Positions 1-9,945 of a DNA stretch of 64,000 nucleotides are shown here, in pieces. Source of the stretch: Syntrophobacteraceae bacterium (GTDB taxonomy: Bacteria; Desulfobacterota; Syntrophobacteria; Syntrophobacterales; Syntrophobacteraceae); assembly GCA_031292195.1 (NCBI GenBank), contig JARLHP010000127.1, positions 1 to 64,000 on the forward strand. The letters run 5' to 3'. The first letter of the stretch is position 1. Each line of letters starts with the position of its first letter. The notes below the pieces were generated by a model, which did not search any database, was not told where the DNA came from, and saw only the letters and a program-made list of their open reading frames with translations. A program made the position numbers and the translations under genes.

Positions 1-2
1 CC

Positions 3-167
3 GAAGTTATCCGTGAATTCAAGCGCCTTCGCCGGCGGCGCAAAGGGCAAAAAGTGATATCCTTCCCTATGGTTGTCCGAGAGCTTAACCGACAGGGTGT
101 ACGCACCTGCAGCGCCACACTCTTTACCGGTGTGAATGTGAAGGCAATGCCGCGCCGGAATGAATAA
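3..167 (+). CDS. C-terminal fragment of a serine-recombinase-like protein (partial, runs off left edge)
   Basis: Open frame from window edge: EVIREFKRLRRRRKGQKVISFPMVVRELNRQGVRTCSATLFTGVNVKAMPRRNE*; pattern resembles the recombinase-tail 'RRRxxGxSxxxIAxxLNxxGxxT' region. Confidence 0.4.
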   Translation, partial: EVIREFKRLRRRRKGQKVISFPMVVRELNRQGVRTCSATLFTGVNVKAMPRRNE

Positions 168-306
168 TCCGCTAAAGCAAAAAGCGCCCTCTGGCTCTGT
201 TTAAAGGACTTTGGCGATAATTATCAGCAAGATATGAATTGAAATACAGAACCACGTTCTATATATTAAGCAGTGAGGGACATGGCAGCCAGGAGGGGGG
301 GCGGGC

Positions 307-681
307 GTGCAGATTTTTATGAATAAGTGGTTTGCCAAGTTCGCCAAGGCTGAAAGCATCAGCAATGCAAGGCTATGCAAAGCGGTGAAGGATGCCGAGG
401 GAGGGTTGATTGATGCCGATTACGGCGGCGGGGTCATCAAGCAGAGGATTGCGCGGCCGCATGAAGGCAAGTCAGGTGGGTACAGGACAATCATTTTGTA
501 TTGCCAAGGCGACAAGGCTTTTTTCGTTTATGGGTTTTCCAAGAATGAGCGGGATAACATAAACAAATTTGAGGAACGGGAATTCAAGGAATTGGCGAAA
601 ATCACCTTTGCCCTTACAGAGGACGAGTTTGGAAAACTCATCAAAACGGGAGTCTACAAGGAGATAAGGTGCGATGGCTAA
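307..681 (+). CDS. RelE/HigB-like type II toxin
   Basis: 124 aa, 'KQRIARPHEGKSGGYRTIILYCQGDKAFFVYGFSKNERDNI' typical of HigB/RelE-family toxins; overlaps downstream HTH ORF. Confidence 0.75.
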   Translation: MQIFMNKWFAKFAKAESISNARLCKAVKDAEGGLIDADYGGGVIKQRIARPHEGKSGGYRTIILYCQGDKAFFVYGFSKNERDNINKFEEREFKELAKITFALTEDEFGKLIKTGVYKEIRCDG

Positions 682-997
682 AGCCGGAACTTACAAAAGC
701 GATGCACTTGCGGCGATTCATGAGACGGTTTCCGACATGTTCAAAGCCGGCGTTATCGACAGACAGACAATGCGTCACTTCGACGAGTCTTGTTTAACGC
801 CGGTTCATGAGTTCAGCGCCGGGGAAATCCGGGCGTTGCGCGAACGCGAGGGGGTGAGCCAGACGGTTTTTGCGCACTATCTGAACGTAACAAAGGAATC
901 CGTCAGTCAATGGGAGCGAGGACAAAAGAAACCTGCGGGTACGACACTGAAGCTCCTGTCTCTTGTGGAACGTCGTGGGCTTAGCGCCATTGCCTGA
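674..997 (+). CDS. HigA-like HTH (XRE) antitoxin
   Basis: 107 aa; HTH 'IRALREREGVSQTVFAHYLNVTKESVSQWERGQKKPAG'; overlaps toxin by 8 nt. Confidence 0.8.
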   Translation: MAKAGTYKSDALAAIHETVSDMFKAGVIDRQTMRHFDESCLTPVHEFSAGEIRALREREGVSQTVFAHYLNVTKESVSQWERGQKKPAGTTLKLLSLVERRGLSAIA

Positions 998-1082
998 CAC
1001 TGGATGTGATGTGATGGTGACAGGCGCGCTGGGGATCGCGGCGAGGACCTGGAGCTTTTTATCACCAAAGCCGTTTCCCCTG

Positions 1083-1133
1083 GCAGAACGGGAGGTCAAA
1101 GAATCGGCAAAAATCACCTTCGCCCTTCTGGAT
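1083..1133 (+). pseudogene. Relic of a second toxin C-terminal segment
   Basis: AEREVKESAKITFALLD versus EEREFKELAKITFALTE in the 307-681 toxin; about 39/51 nt identical by eye. Confidence 0.5.
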
Positions 1134-1355
1134 TTAGAAATTTTCCTCTTGCGAATCAACCGATTGCAGGGGCAATCTTGCGACGCAATTGCAATGCCAT
1201 TTTGCGCAACTGCCCTTGCCTGTGGAGGATGCATGGCTTTGGTCGAATGAGGTAGCTTGCGGTTTGGCTGAATATCAGCGGAAACGAAGGACACAATCGA
1301 GCGTAATGTCTGAGGTTCCAAACAGGTTATCGTTTATGGGGTGCGGGGGGCACAT

Positions 1356-1591
1356 GTCCCCCTTAAAATTACCCACTCGTGCCCCCATTGTCAGAGTTGG
1401 GGGTAGCAGGAAGCGATTTTACGGTTCTGGAATTGCACCGGGAGATTTTTCGAGAATGGCGGCCAGCTTGTTTTCGTAGGAGCGGCATACCCCCGCGATT
1501 CGTCTGTCGCGGCTGGAAGCCGCTCCTACAAAAAAGAACCACTCGCACCAGTTATCGGGGGCACGTGTGGGTAATTGTAAGATGTCCCCCC
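1356..1591. repeat. Nested inverted repeats (outer arms 1356-1386/1557-1591; inner GTAGGAGCGGC 1476-1486 / GCCGCTCCTAC 1519-1529)
   Basis: Outer arms gtcccccttaaaattacccactcgtgccccc and gggggcacgtgtgggtaattgtaagatgtcccccc are imperfect reverse complements; inner arms are perfect. Confidence 0.7.
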
Positions 1592-1628
1592 AACCCCCGC
1601 TCTTTTGACCCTCACCTTTTTAACGATC

Positions 1629-2885
1629 TCAAACCGCCCCAATTGCCACCGCAATGTTCATTCCACCGTGCCGGATGTTCCACAGCCGCATCCGCCCGGT
1701 GCCCAACGCGGCGGCTTCCAGCCGGGATTTGGCCAGAACAGCGTATCTCCAGCCTTTGAAATGAAGCCTCAGGTGGGCGCCTATTTTCTCATAGAGGTCC
1801 GCTCCCGCGGTAGCCATGCGCACCCCGTAGGGCGGGTTTAAAACCACCAGGCCTTTCCTCAGTCCTTCTTTACCCGGGACGAAATCGAAAAAATCCATAT
1901 CTTTCCAACTGATGTCACCACCGGTCCCGGCGCGGTCCGAATTTTCCCTTGCTATGGAGATCGCCCCTGGATCGAGATCGACTCCGACGATCGGCTGAAC
2001 CGTTTTCGGGAGTGAAGTCTCCAGGGCCTTTCGCCTCAGATATTCCCAGGTCTTTTCCTGGAAAGAGGGCCACTTCTGAAACAAAAAATCGCGGCCAAGC
2101 CCCGGGGCAATCCGCCGGGACATCAGGGCCGCTTCTATCGGGAAAGCGCCCGAACCGCACATACCGTCCACCAGCGGGGTATCGGTCTTCCAGCCGGCCT
2201 TCAGCAGTATGGCGGCGGCCAGGCTCTCGCGTATGGGGGCGCCTGAATGGTGCAGACGGTAGCCTCTCTGGTGCAGGTGGGCGCCCGAGGTATCCAGGCT
2301 GATCTGGCAGTGATTGTCGATCAACCGGACGAGGATTTTTTGCCTGGGTTCCGCCGGGACGGGCCCTCTCTTTTCAGCCTCCGGGCCGCAGCCTTCCGCA
2401 GAATGAAAAGACGCTATTTGACCAAAGTATCTATCGAGGCCCTGGTGGATAATCTCGACCACCCGGCCTTCGTTGTTTATTCGCGAATATTCCACGCGGG
2501 CTTCGAGATCGATGGGTATCCGAGGGTTTAACCACAGCTCCCACGGGACCTGTGACACTTTGTAAAAGAGCTCTTCGGCAATCCCCGCTCGAAAAGAGGA
2601 AAGCCTGCACAGAACTCGACTCGCCGTCCTCAGCCAAAGGTTGCAGGCGTAGGCGTCTTTTAGCCTGCCGGTGAATTCCAGCCCGGCCTCGCTCAATTCG
2701 GGGGCGGGAATATCGAGCGAACGCGCTTCATTAAGACATAGTGGGGCCAGTTCGGGCGCCACGGTGATGGCGAAACGGTGCTCGGGTCCCGTGATATGGG
2801 TCTTTATGCGACGGTTGAAAGCCCCGCCGGGGCTTTGACATGCTTTATCCATTAAGTTTTCCTGGTTTTTCATGGCTATTGTCAT
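1629..2885 (-). CDS. THUMP-domain class I SAM-dependent RNA (23S rRNA guanine-N2-like) methyltransferase
   Basis: 418 aa; 'VDGMCGSGAFPIEAALMSRRIAPG' and 'GLVVLNPPYGVRM' (NPPY motif) as in the RlmL/YpsC family. Confidence 0.85.
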   Translation of the reverse strand: MTIAMKNQENLMDKACQSPGGAFNRRIKTHITGPEHRFAITVAPELAPLCLNEARSLDIPAPELSEAGLEFTGRLKDAYACNLWLRTASRVLCRLSSFRAGIAEELFYKVSQVPWELWLNPRIPIDLEARVEYSRINNEGRVVEIIHQGLDRYFGQIASFHSAEGCGPEAEKRGPVPAEPRQKILVRLIDNHCQISLDTSGAHLHQRGYRLHHSGAPIRESLAAAILLKAGWKTDTPLVDGMCGSGAFPIEAALMSRRIAPGLGRDFLFQKWPSFQEKTWEYLRRKALETSLPKTVQPIVGVDLDPGAISIARENSDRAGTGGDISWKDMDFFDFVPGKEGLRKGLVVLNPPYGVRMATAGADLYEKIGAHLRLHFKGWRYAVLAKSRLEAAALGTGRMRLWNIRHGGMNIAVAIGAV

Positions 2886-4371
2886 TTGTTTTCATTTTGC
2901 TTTCTTACCCATACCCTCTAACCTGATGGACTGTAAACTCGAATATGCTATAAATAAAGGTTGGCATATTCCTTCGGGACACCCCCGAGACCATAAAAAC
3001 TTCAAACCGGAACTTTTCGAGACAGTTGTGCGCGTGCCTTCGAGATACCCTAAAACGACAAAAAGCCCGCTGCACGGGCATACCGGTCCCGGTCGGCAGT
3101 CCCACCACCCTGCTCTCGTTTACGCCGACGCCGAAGGCCACATTTTGGACTGGCCCGCCCTGGAAATGGCCGGAGCGGGCGGAGGCGAGTGGCAACGCCC
3201 CCGTTTCTCCGAACTGGTTCCGCTTCCGGAGGGTAGCGAACTGTTCCTTTTGCCGGACCGGTTACCCGTTGGCTTTAACTCGGCCCTGCGCCGGTTCGAA
3301 CCGCTGGCGGCAGACCCGTTTGCCCCGGAAAAACCGGTACGCGCCGTGGCCGCTTTCATCTCTCCCGCCTACACCCATCTTTACTCACCCGCCTACAGGA
3401 CCCGGTCGGGCGCGCCGCTGTTGCCCCTTTTCGCCTACACTGCGGTAGGCTGGCTGAACGGCAACTTTGTGGTCCCCGCGGTAAGGATCGACAGCGACCG
3501 GCGGCAGGATTTTTGTAATTTCGACCTGAAGCTTATCGAGCGAAACGCCCGCAGGCGCATGAGCGCGGAACGTGAAAACCGGCTTCTGCAGCACCTGGGA
3601 AAGTGCGCCCTCACTTACGGATGCCCCGCGGCCAAAAACCTGTTCATGAATCGCTGGGAAGCCCCGCTGCCCTCTTCTCCGGAGTGCAACGCGCGATGCA
3701 TCGGGTGTATCAGCCTCCAGGAGTCCACCGGCCTCAGCGCCACCCAGGATCGTATCGATTTCGTTCCCACCCCCGAGGAGATAAGCGCGGTTGCCGTTCC
3801 TCACCTCCAGGAGGCGCAACGGGCGGTCGTAAGTTTCGGACAGGGCTGCGAAGGCGAACCGCTGCTCCAGGCCAAAACGCTCGAAGCCTCTATTCGGATG
3901 ATCCGCGGCGCCACCTCCAGGGGCACCATCAACCTCAATACGAACGGAAGTCTTCCGGAAGCCGTCGAAAAGCTTTGCCGGGCCGGCCTTCAGAGCATCC
4001 GCGTCAGCATGAACAGCGCGCGCCCCGAATATTATCAAAAGTACTTTCGCCCCAAAGGATTCAGCTTCGAGGATGCCCGCCGCTCCATCTCCGTGGTCAA
4101 AGCTAACGGAGGATTCGCCTCGATCAACTATTTTGTCCTGCCCGGCTTTACCGATCAGGAAAGCGAATGGCTCTCTCTCAGAAAACTCATAGCTGAAACC
4201 GGCCTCGACCTGATCCAGATGCGCAACCTGAACATAGACCCGGAATGGTATCTTGACATCCTGAAGCCCGATCTTCGCGAAAAAAAGCTCGGAATGAGCC
4301 GTCTACTCTCGATGATCCGCCAGGATTTTCCCCATGTCAGGCTTGGCTACTTCAACCCGCCGGTGGAATGA
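2872..4371 (+). CDS. Radical SAM protein (true start possibly 2926)
   Basis: CxxxCxxC motif 'CNARCIGC'; 'VSFGQGCEGEPLL', 'INLNTNGS' TIM-barrel features. Confidence 0.8.
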   Translation: MAIVICFHFAFLPIPSNLMDCKLEYAINKGWHIPSGHPRDHKNFKPELFETVVRVPSRYPKTTKSPLHGHTGPGRQSHHPALVYADAEGHILDWPALEMAGAGGGEWQRPRFSELVPLPEGSELFLLPDRLPVGFNSALRRFEPLAADPFAPEKPVRAVAAFISPAYTHLYSPAYRTRSGAPLLPLFAYTAVGWLNGNFVVPAVRIDSDRRQDFCNFDLKLIERNARRRMSAERENRLLQHLGKCALTYGCPAAKNLFMNRWEAPLPSSPECNARCIGCISLQESTGLSATQDRIDFVPTPEEISAVAVPHLQEAQRAVVSFGQGCEGEPLLQAKTLEASIRMIRGATSRGTINLNTNGSLPEAVEKLCRAGLQSIRVSMNSARPEYYQKYFRPKGFSFEDARRSISVVKANGGFASINYFVLPGFTDQESEWLSLRKLIAETGLDLIQMRNLNIDPEWYLDILKPDLREKKLGMSRLLSMIRQDFPHVRLGYFNPPVE

Positions 4372-4520
4372 AAACGGGAACCTTCCGTTGCCGATCCGTG
4401 ATTTCCGATCGTCTCTACCTCCCTTGAGCATCTCCGATTGCATGCTTAACTTGCACTCGATTTGGTTTCCGTCCGTTCGACGCCTTGATCAGATAATGAG
4501 GAACCTAAAAAAGGAGCAGA

Positions 4521-5117
4521 ATGATGGCCCTGACCTTACCCGACCTGCCCTATGCGAAAAATGCGCTCGAACCTCACATCAGCGCAAAGACCCTGGAGTT
4601 TCACCACGGCAAGCACCACAAAGCTTATGTGGACAACGCGAACAAACTCCTCAGCGGGACCGGCCTGGAAAAGGAAGACCCTGAGAAAATATTAAAAGAA
4701 GTTGCGGGCGACGTCTCCAGGATCGGAATATTCAATAATGTCGCCCAGGCTTGGAACCACGCTTTTTTCTGGAATTGCCTGAAAACCGGGGGAGGAGGTC
4801 GCCCCACAGGGAAGGTGGCCAAACAGATCGACGCCGATTTTGGCTCCTATGAAAAATTTTCAGAAGACCTCAAAAATACCGGCGTAACCCAGTTTGGAAG
4901 CGGCTGGGCCTGGCTGGTGCTAAAGAGCGGCAGGCTCGAGGTGATGAAAACCGCAAACGCGGATACCCCGGTCGCCCACGGAATCAAACCGCTACTGACC
5001 ATTGACGTCTGGGAGCATGCATACTACCTGGATTACCAGAACAGAAGGCCCGATTTCCTGCAGGCGGTTATCGACAACCTGATCAACTGGGATTTTGTCA
5101 ATTCGCGCCTGGGGTAA
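4521..5117 (+). CDS. sodB: Fe/Mn superoxide dismutase
   Basis: 'MALTLPDLPYAKNALEPHISAKTLEFHHGKHHKAYVDNAN', 'DVWEHAYYLDYQNRRPDFL'; SD aaaaaggag upstream. Confidence 0.95.
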   Translation: MMALTLPDLPYAKNALEPHISAKTLEFHHGKHHKAYVDNANKLLSGTGLEKEDPEKILKEVAGDVSRIGIFNNVAQAWNHAFFWNCLKTGGGGRPTGKVAKQIDADFGSYEKFSEDLKNTGVTQFGSGWAWLVLKSGRLEVMKTANADTPVAHGIKPLLTIDVWEHAYYLDYQNRRPDFLQAVIDNLINWDFVNSRLG

Positions 5118-5165
5118 AAGCGGGGTTTTCCCCAACCGGCGCTACTTGCGGGGCCTGAAATGCGA

Positions 5166-5189
5166 AGGCGGGCAAAACCGCGCCCGCCT
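5166..5189. terminator. Putative bidirectional terminator between convergent sodB and 5217-5960
   Basis: AGGCGGGC-N8-GCCCGCCT stem in a convergent intergenic region. Confidence 0.5.
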
Positions 5190-5216
5190 CTCCTGTTTTG
5201 ACGTCCGCCCGTGCTC

Positions 5217-5960
5217 TCAACTGGGATAAACGTTGCCTGTTTCCAGGATGCACCACCCGTTTTTGGTCTTGCCCAGAAGCAGGTTGACCTGCCAGCCCTT
5301 GCGGCAGTGGTCCGTTATCTCTTTGGGAACGCGCACTTCCACAATCCCGGAAGTCGCCATGCCGGACAGTATCAGGATTCCAGGGTGAACCTGGTCGATT
5401 ACAAAGTAGTCGTCCAACTCCGCGGTCCAGTACCGGGGCGCGTGGCTCTGGGCATATTCGTACATCAGCCGTGCAAGCCGTTCGGCCGCGGGAAGCTCCC
5501 GTGCAGCCTCGGCTGCCAGCCTGACGATACGATTTGCCGTTTCCTTTTCGATATACCCGTTTTCCTCCAGCCACTTGGCCAACTTTTTGGCAACCACCCC
5601 CGCGGACTGCAGCAGCGCCTCGGAAGCCATAACTTTCCGTATCATAAAATAGTTCAAAAAATTGGGCAGCGAGGAAGCAATCTTTTCGGGGCCGAAAATG
5701 AAACAGAATTCAAGGTTCTTTTGGAAATAAAGCTTTTCGTAGAGCGCTACGTCCGAAGAACTGTCGAGTTCGTGATACCCGTGTCCGTTCAGACAATGGC
5801 GCAAAAGGTCTACGACCTCTTCGTACCGATTGAAAGTCCTCTGTTTCAGCCGCTTTTGCTGATCTTTGAGAAAAAGCGTCAGCACCTCGTCGATGCTGGG
5901 GTGTGAAACCGTCGGAAACTGCAGGACCTTTTTGCTTTCGCTCATCTTTGTAGCCACCAT
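5217..5960 (-). CDS. Conserved hypothetical protein
   Basis: 247 aa ORF, sensible codon usage; N-terminus 'VLTLFLKDQQKRLKQRTFNRYEEVVDLLRHCLNGHG' loosely resembles a core-binding/SAM-like integrase N-domain. Confidence 0.6.
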   Translation of the reverse strand: MVATKMSESKKVLQFPTVSHPSIDEVLTLFLKDQQKRLKQRTFNRYEEVVDLLRHCLNGHGYHELDSSSDVALYEKLYFQKNLEFCFIFGPEKIASSLPNFLNYFMIRKVMASEALLQSAGVVAKKLAKWLEENGYIEKETANRIVRLAAEAARELPAAERLARLMYEYAQSHAPRYWTAELDDYFVIDQVHPGILILSGMATSGIVEVRVPKEITDHCRKGWQVNLLLGKTKNGWCILETGNVYPS

Positions 5961-6397
5961 AATACGCAGATACCCTCATATTAGCGTTACGCGCAAAGGG
6001 CAACAGTTTTTCAGGTCTCTTCCGCGAAGCCCCAAAAAACCAAGATAAACCCTTCCCCTACCCGCGTCTTCGCATGGAAAACATTTCGAATCGCGACCGC
6101 ATCTCCCCCTCGACCACAAATCGACACACTGATTCAGTTGAGTGTATATCATACTTTTAAGACGATTGCTACGTTCGGCAACAAAGTCTCCCGGCAGGCG
6201 TCGCCAGGAATATTTCCGGAAATTCTCAGCCCCCTGGCTGGACAAAGCAGCCCACCGGTCTTAAAAGCCCATTGTTTACAACCCTGAATGCACAGGGACC
6301 CCGGGGATGGGTAGCCCCAAAAAATCGGAAGGTCTGCGGCAGCGGGGGGCGTTGCCGAGGATAACCGGTATTCACCTAAATTGCCAGGAGGTCGGTT

Positions 6398-7117
6398 ATG
6401 AAAAAAATTGCTTTTGCTCTTGCGACGGTGGCCTTATTGGCCGGAGGCATGGTCGCTGTGGCGCCTTCGCCTTCTCATGCCCAGGATTACGAGTATCCAC
6501 CCCAGCCGGCGGATGTTTATGCCCAGCCCTGGGTGGGGCCTGACACACCGTGGGTCTATTACAACGGGGACTGGTTCTTGAACGGCATCCTGTATTACAA
6601 TTTCGGGCCAGAATACGGATGGGCGCCCTATTATGCCTATCCCCCCGTCTATATGGTCAGACCCCAGACCTGGTATGCCCCCCGATGGTTCTCCTGGTAC
6701 CAGGGGCATCCCATCTACGGGCAGAACTTTTTGGGCCACTATTCCTACTGGCGGGGACACCGGGAGGGGCAGCATTACGGCCGGTCATTTTATGAGAAAC
6801 ACAATCCCGGTCATGGCGGTGGGTGGCAAAAAGGATTTCACGGCACCCCCCCCGGCGCGCACCCGAAGGGGGTCAGACCAGGTGCGCCCGGAGCGGTCCC
6901 ACCCGCGGGCAAGCATAATCCACAGCCCCGGCTCCAGCACCCGCAGCCGCAACAGCGTCATCAGCAGAACATGATGCACGGACCACAATCTCAGCCGGCG
7001 CATCCGCAGATGCAGCATCAGATGCATCCGCAGATGCAGCAGCATCCGCAACAACAGATGCAGCACGGCGCCAAGCCCCAACACCCTCAAGGAGAGAAAA
7101 AGCAGCATAACCCATAA
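6398..7117 (+). CDS. Secreted protein with aromatic/YxW-rich domain and His/Gln/Pro/Met-rich C-terminal tail
   Basis: Signal peptide 'MKKIAFALATVALLAGGMVAVAPSPSHAQ'; SD ccaggaggtc; tail 'HPQMQHQMHPQMQQHPQQQMQHG'. Confidence 0.75.
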   Translation: MKKIAFALATVALLAGGMVAVAPSPSHAQDYEYPPQPADVYAQPWVGPDTPWVYYNGDWFLNGILYYNFGPEYGWAPYYAYPPVYMVRPQTWYAPRWFSWYQGHPIYGQNFLGHYSYWRGHREGQHYGRSFYEKHNPGHGGGWQKGFHGTPPGAHPKGVRPGAPGAVPPAGKHNPQPRLQHPQPQQRHQQNMMHGPQSQPAHPQMQHQMHPQMQQHPQQQMQHGAKPQHPQGEKKQHNP

Positions 7118-7147
7118 CGGGGTAATGCCTGACAGACCAAATAAGAT

Positions 7148-7175
7148 CCCCCTGCCCCGATATGAGGGCAGGGGG
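7148..7175. terminator. GC-rich hairpin between convergent genes
   Basis: CCCCCTGCCC-N8-GGGCAGGGGG, 10-bp perfect stem; no clear U-tract. Confidence 0.45.
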
Positions 7176-7189
7176 ACCAACCACCCACC

Positions 7190-7250
7190 GATTCACCGAT
7201 TCACCCATTCACCGGCTCTTATTCACCGGCTCTTATTCACCGGCTCTTAA
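7190..7250. repeat. Short tandem repeat (ttcaccg..., 'attcaccggctctt' x3)
   Basis: gattcaccgattcacccattcaccggctcttattcaccggctcttattcaccggctctt; overlaps the trpA 3' end. Confidence 0.8.
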
Positions 7251-8036
7251 CGCACTTTTCAGCCTGGCCGCGAATTCCCCGACCTTCTCCGCTATGTGAC
7301 TATCCTGCAGGCCCGATTCGATGAGCCTTTCGAAAGCGCTTCCCACCACCACGCCGTCGGCGAATTGCGACATTTTCGCCGCATCCTCCGGCGTGGAGAT
7401 GCCAAACCCTACACACACGGGAAGATCGTTGCAGTTTTTTTTCAGCTCTTTGGCCACTACGGCCGTTTCTTCACTTTTCAGTCCACTGCTGCCGGTAATA
7501 CCGGTCATGGAAACCAGGTAGATAAAGCCGGAGGCCCTGGAAGCTATCCGGGCCATGCGCTCGGGCGGCGTAGTGGGGGCCACCAGCCGGATGAAGTCGA
7601 GGTCATGTCCCCAAAGCCGGGTCAGTTCGTCGGATTCTTCGGGAGGAAGGTCCACCACCAGCGTCCCGTCGGCCCCGGCAGCGACCGCGTCGCCGTAGAA
7701 CTTTTCGGCGCCATAGGCCAGGATGGGATTATAGTAGCTGAAAAGGACGATGGGGACCGAACTGAACTCCCTTATTCGCCGGACCATTTCCATCACGACT
7801 TTCATATTCATCCCCGCGCCGATGGCGCGCGCCGATGAACGCTGAATGACCGGCCCGTCGGCGGTCGGGTCGGAAAAAGGTACTCCCAGTTCGAGAAGGT
7901 CGACTCCCGAGCGGCACATTTGCCGAGTTATCTCCAAAGACATGGCAAAGTCGGGGTCTCCGGCGGTGATAAAGCCTACCAGCGCTTTTTCTCCCCTGGA
8001 GCGCAGATTGCCGAAAGTTTCTTCTATCCTGCTCAT
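7233..8036 (-). CDS. trpA: Tryptophan synthase alpha chain
   Basis: '[12 protein letters not shown]', '[18 protein letters not shown]', 'GITGSSG', '[13 protein letters not shown]'. Confidence 0.97.
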   Translation of the reverse strand: MSRIEETFGNLRSRGEKALVGFITAGDPDFAMSLEITRQMCRSGVDLLELGVPFSDPTADGPVIQRSSARAIGAGMNMKVVMEMVRRIREFSSVPIVLFSYYNPILAYGAEKFYGDAVAAGADGTLVVDLPPEESDELTRLWGHDLDFIRLVAPTTPPERMARIASRASGFIYLVSMTGITGSSGLKSEETAVVAKELKKNCNDLPVCVGFGISTPEDAAKMSQFADGVVVGSAFERLIESGLQDSHIAEKVGEFAARLKSALRAGE

Positions 8037-8045
8037 ATGCTTATC

Positions 8046-9260
8046 TCACCTCGCCTTCAGCTTTTCCACTATTCCCAGGTCCTTGTCCCCACGTCCGGAC
8101 AGGTTGACGATGACGATTTTTTCCGCCGGCATGCGGGCCGCTTCCACCAGGGCGCGGGCCACCGCGTGAGAGCTTTCGAGGGCCGGAATAATCCCCTCGA
8201 CCGCACTCAGAAGGTGGAAAGCGTTAAGCGCGTCTTCGTCCACCACGGATTCGTAGCGCACGCGGCCGGTATCCTTCAGCCAGGAATGCTCCGGCCCGAC
8301 GCCCGGGTAGTCAAGGCCGGCGGATATGGAGTGGGCTTCCTTTATCTGCCCGTTTTCGTCCTGGAGCACATAGGACTTGGAGCCGTGCAGAACGCCGACA
8401 GAACCCGCCCCGAGAGTGGCGGCATGCTTTCCGGTGCCGATTCCGCACCCCGCGGCCTCAACTCCCACCATCTCGCAGCCATCTTCCAGGAAAGGATAGA
8501 AGAGGCCCATGGCGTTACTGCCTCCCCCTACGCAGGCCACCAGCATGTCCGGCATCACGCCTTCGGCCTCCATGATCTGCCTTTTTGCCTCGTCTCCTAT
8601 CACCCGCTGGAAGTCTCGGACCATAACCGGGTAGGGGTGGGGACCGGCCACCGAACCGATGACGTAGAACGTATCGCGCACCGAGCCAACCCAGTAGCGC
8701 ATGGCCTCATTCATGGCGTCCTTCAAGGTGCCCGTTCCCGAATCCACCGGCATGACTTCGGCCCCCAGCAGTTTCATCCGCTGGACGTTGGGAGCCTGCC
8801 GGGAGATGTCTTCGGTGCCCATGAAAATCTTGCACTCCATACCGAACAGGGCCGCCGCGGTGGCAGTCGCCACTCCGTGCTGTCCGGCGCCGGTCTCGGC
8901 GATCACTTTAGTCTTCCCCATCCACCTGGCAAGAAGTGCCTGGCCGAGCGTGTTATTGATCTTGTGCGCGCCGGTATGAGCCAGATCCTCCCTCTTGAGA
9001 TAGATGCGAGCCCCCCCGACTTTGGCGCTAAGCCGCCTGGCGCAAAAAAGCGGGGTCGGCCTTCCGGCATAGTCTTTCAAAAGAAGGTTCAGTTCGGCCT
9101 GGAAAGTCGGTTCGGCGCATATGGAGTTGTACGCGCGCTCCAGTTCGATCACCGCGGGCATGAGCGTTTCGGCCACGTAGCGTCCTCCGTAGGGTCCGAA
9201 GTGCCCTCCCCCATCGGGCAAAATTGAAGCCATTTTGGAGTCGTTCTCAGCCACTCTCAT
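8046..9260 (-). CDS. trpB: Tryptophan synthase beta chain
   Basis: '[13 protein letters not shown]', '[16 protein letters not shown]', '[14 protein letters not shown]', 'GGGSNAMG'. Confidence 0.97.
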   Translation of the reverse strand: MRVAENDSKMASILPDGGGHFGPYGGRYVAETLMPAVIELERAYNSICAEPTFQAELNLLLKDYAGRPTPLFCARRLSAKVGGARIYLKREDLAHTGAHKINNTLGQALLARWMGKTKVIAETGAGQHGVATATAAALFGMECKIFMGTEDISRQAPNVQRMKLLGAEVMPVDSGTGTLKDAMNEAMRYWVGSVRDTFYVIGSVAGPHPYPVMVRDFQRVIGDEAKRQIMEAEGVMPDMLVACVGGGSNAMGLFYPFLEDGCEMVGVEAAGCGIGTGKHAATLGAGSVGVLHGSKSYVLQDENGQIKEAHSISAGLDYPGVGPEHSWLKDTGRVRYESVVDEDALNAFHLLSAVEGIIPALESSHAVARALVEAARMPAEKIVIVNLSGRGDKDLGIVEKLKAR

Positions 9261-9943
9261 TTGAATATCCTCCCCGGCGCGGAACGCGGTTTCGCATTCC
9301 GGACCGCCTCGATAAAAGCACGCACTTTATTTTTGTCCTTTCTTCCCGGCGCCGATTCCACCCCGGAACTTACATCGACGGCGTCGGGCCCGACTTGGCA
9401 AATGGCCTCACCGACGTTTTCAGGGTTCAAACCTCCAGCCAGGATACAGTGCCGCCTGCCGGCAAGATCACGGGCCGCACTCCATTCCCAGCTGAGCCCC
9501 ACTCCGCCCGGTTGCCCCCCCCCACCGCCTTCGACAAGCAAAGCACAACCGCGATAATCGTCGGCATCCGCTAAAAAAGGCTTTCTCTTGGCAAAGAGGG
9601 CTTTTATTACGGGTATCCCTGTCGACTCGATCGCCTCAACCATCGCGGGAGGTTCGCAGCCATGAAGCTGAACAAAATCAAGGCGGCACAATTCCGCGAT
9701 TTTCACGATCTCCAGGAAAGGCTCGTCTACAAAGAGGCCGACTTTAAAGACACCTTTCGGAAGGTTCTCGCCAATTTCTTTCGCCACGGCAACGGTTACA
9801 AAACGCGGACTGGGCGGATAAAAAACCAGGCCTATGGCGTCGGCGCCCAGTTGCGCACAGGCAACAGCTTCCTCCACCACGGTCAGACCGCATACCTTTA
9901 CTTGTGGCGCCCCGGGACTATCAAACATCATTTCTCTTTCCAT
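9257..9943 (-). CDS. trpF: Phosphoribosylanthranilate isomerase (start chosen at Met28 of the listed ORF, just after the trpC stop)
   Basis: '[35 protein letters not shown]', '[10 protein letters not shown]', 'DVSSGVES'. Confidence 0.93.
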   Translation of the reverse strand: MEREMMFDSPGAPQVKVCGLTVVEEAVACAQLGADAIGLVFYPPSPRFVTVAVAKEIGENLPKGVFKVGLFVDEPFLEIVKIAELCRLDFVQLHGCEPPAMVEAIESTGIPVIKALFAKRKPFLADADDYRGCALLVEGGGGGQPGGVGLSWEWSAARDLAGRRHCILAGGLNPENVGEAICQVGPDAVDVSSGVESAPGRKDKNKVRAFIEAVRNAKPRSAPGRIFK

Positions 9944-9945
9944 TT

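Noticed and set aside
7920-9227. 435-aa plus-strand ORF opposite trpB
   Set aside because: Antisense shadow ORF of a clearly coding trpB; translation is low-complexity with no recognisable domain, typical of GC-rich antisense frames.
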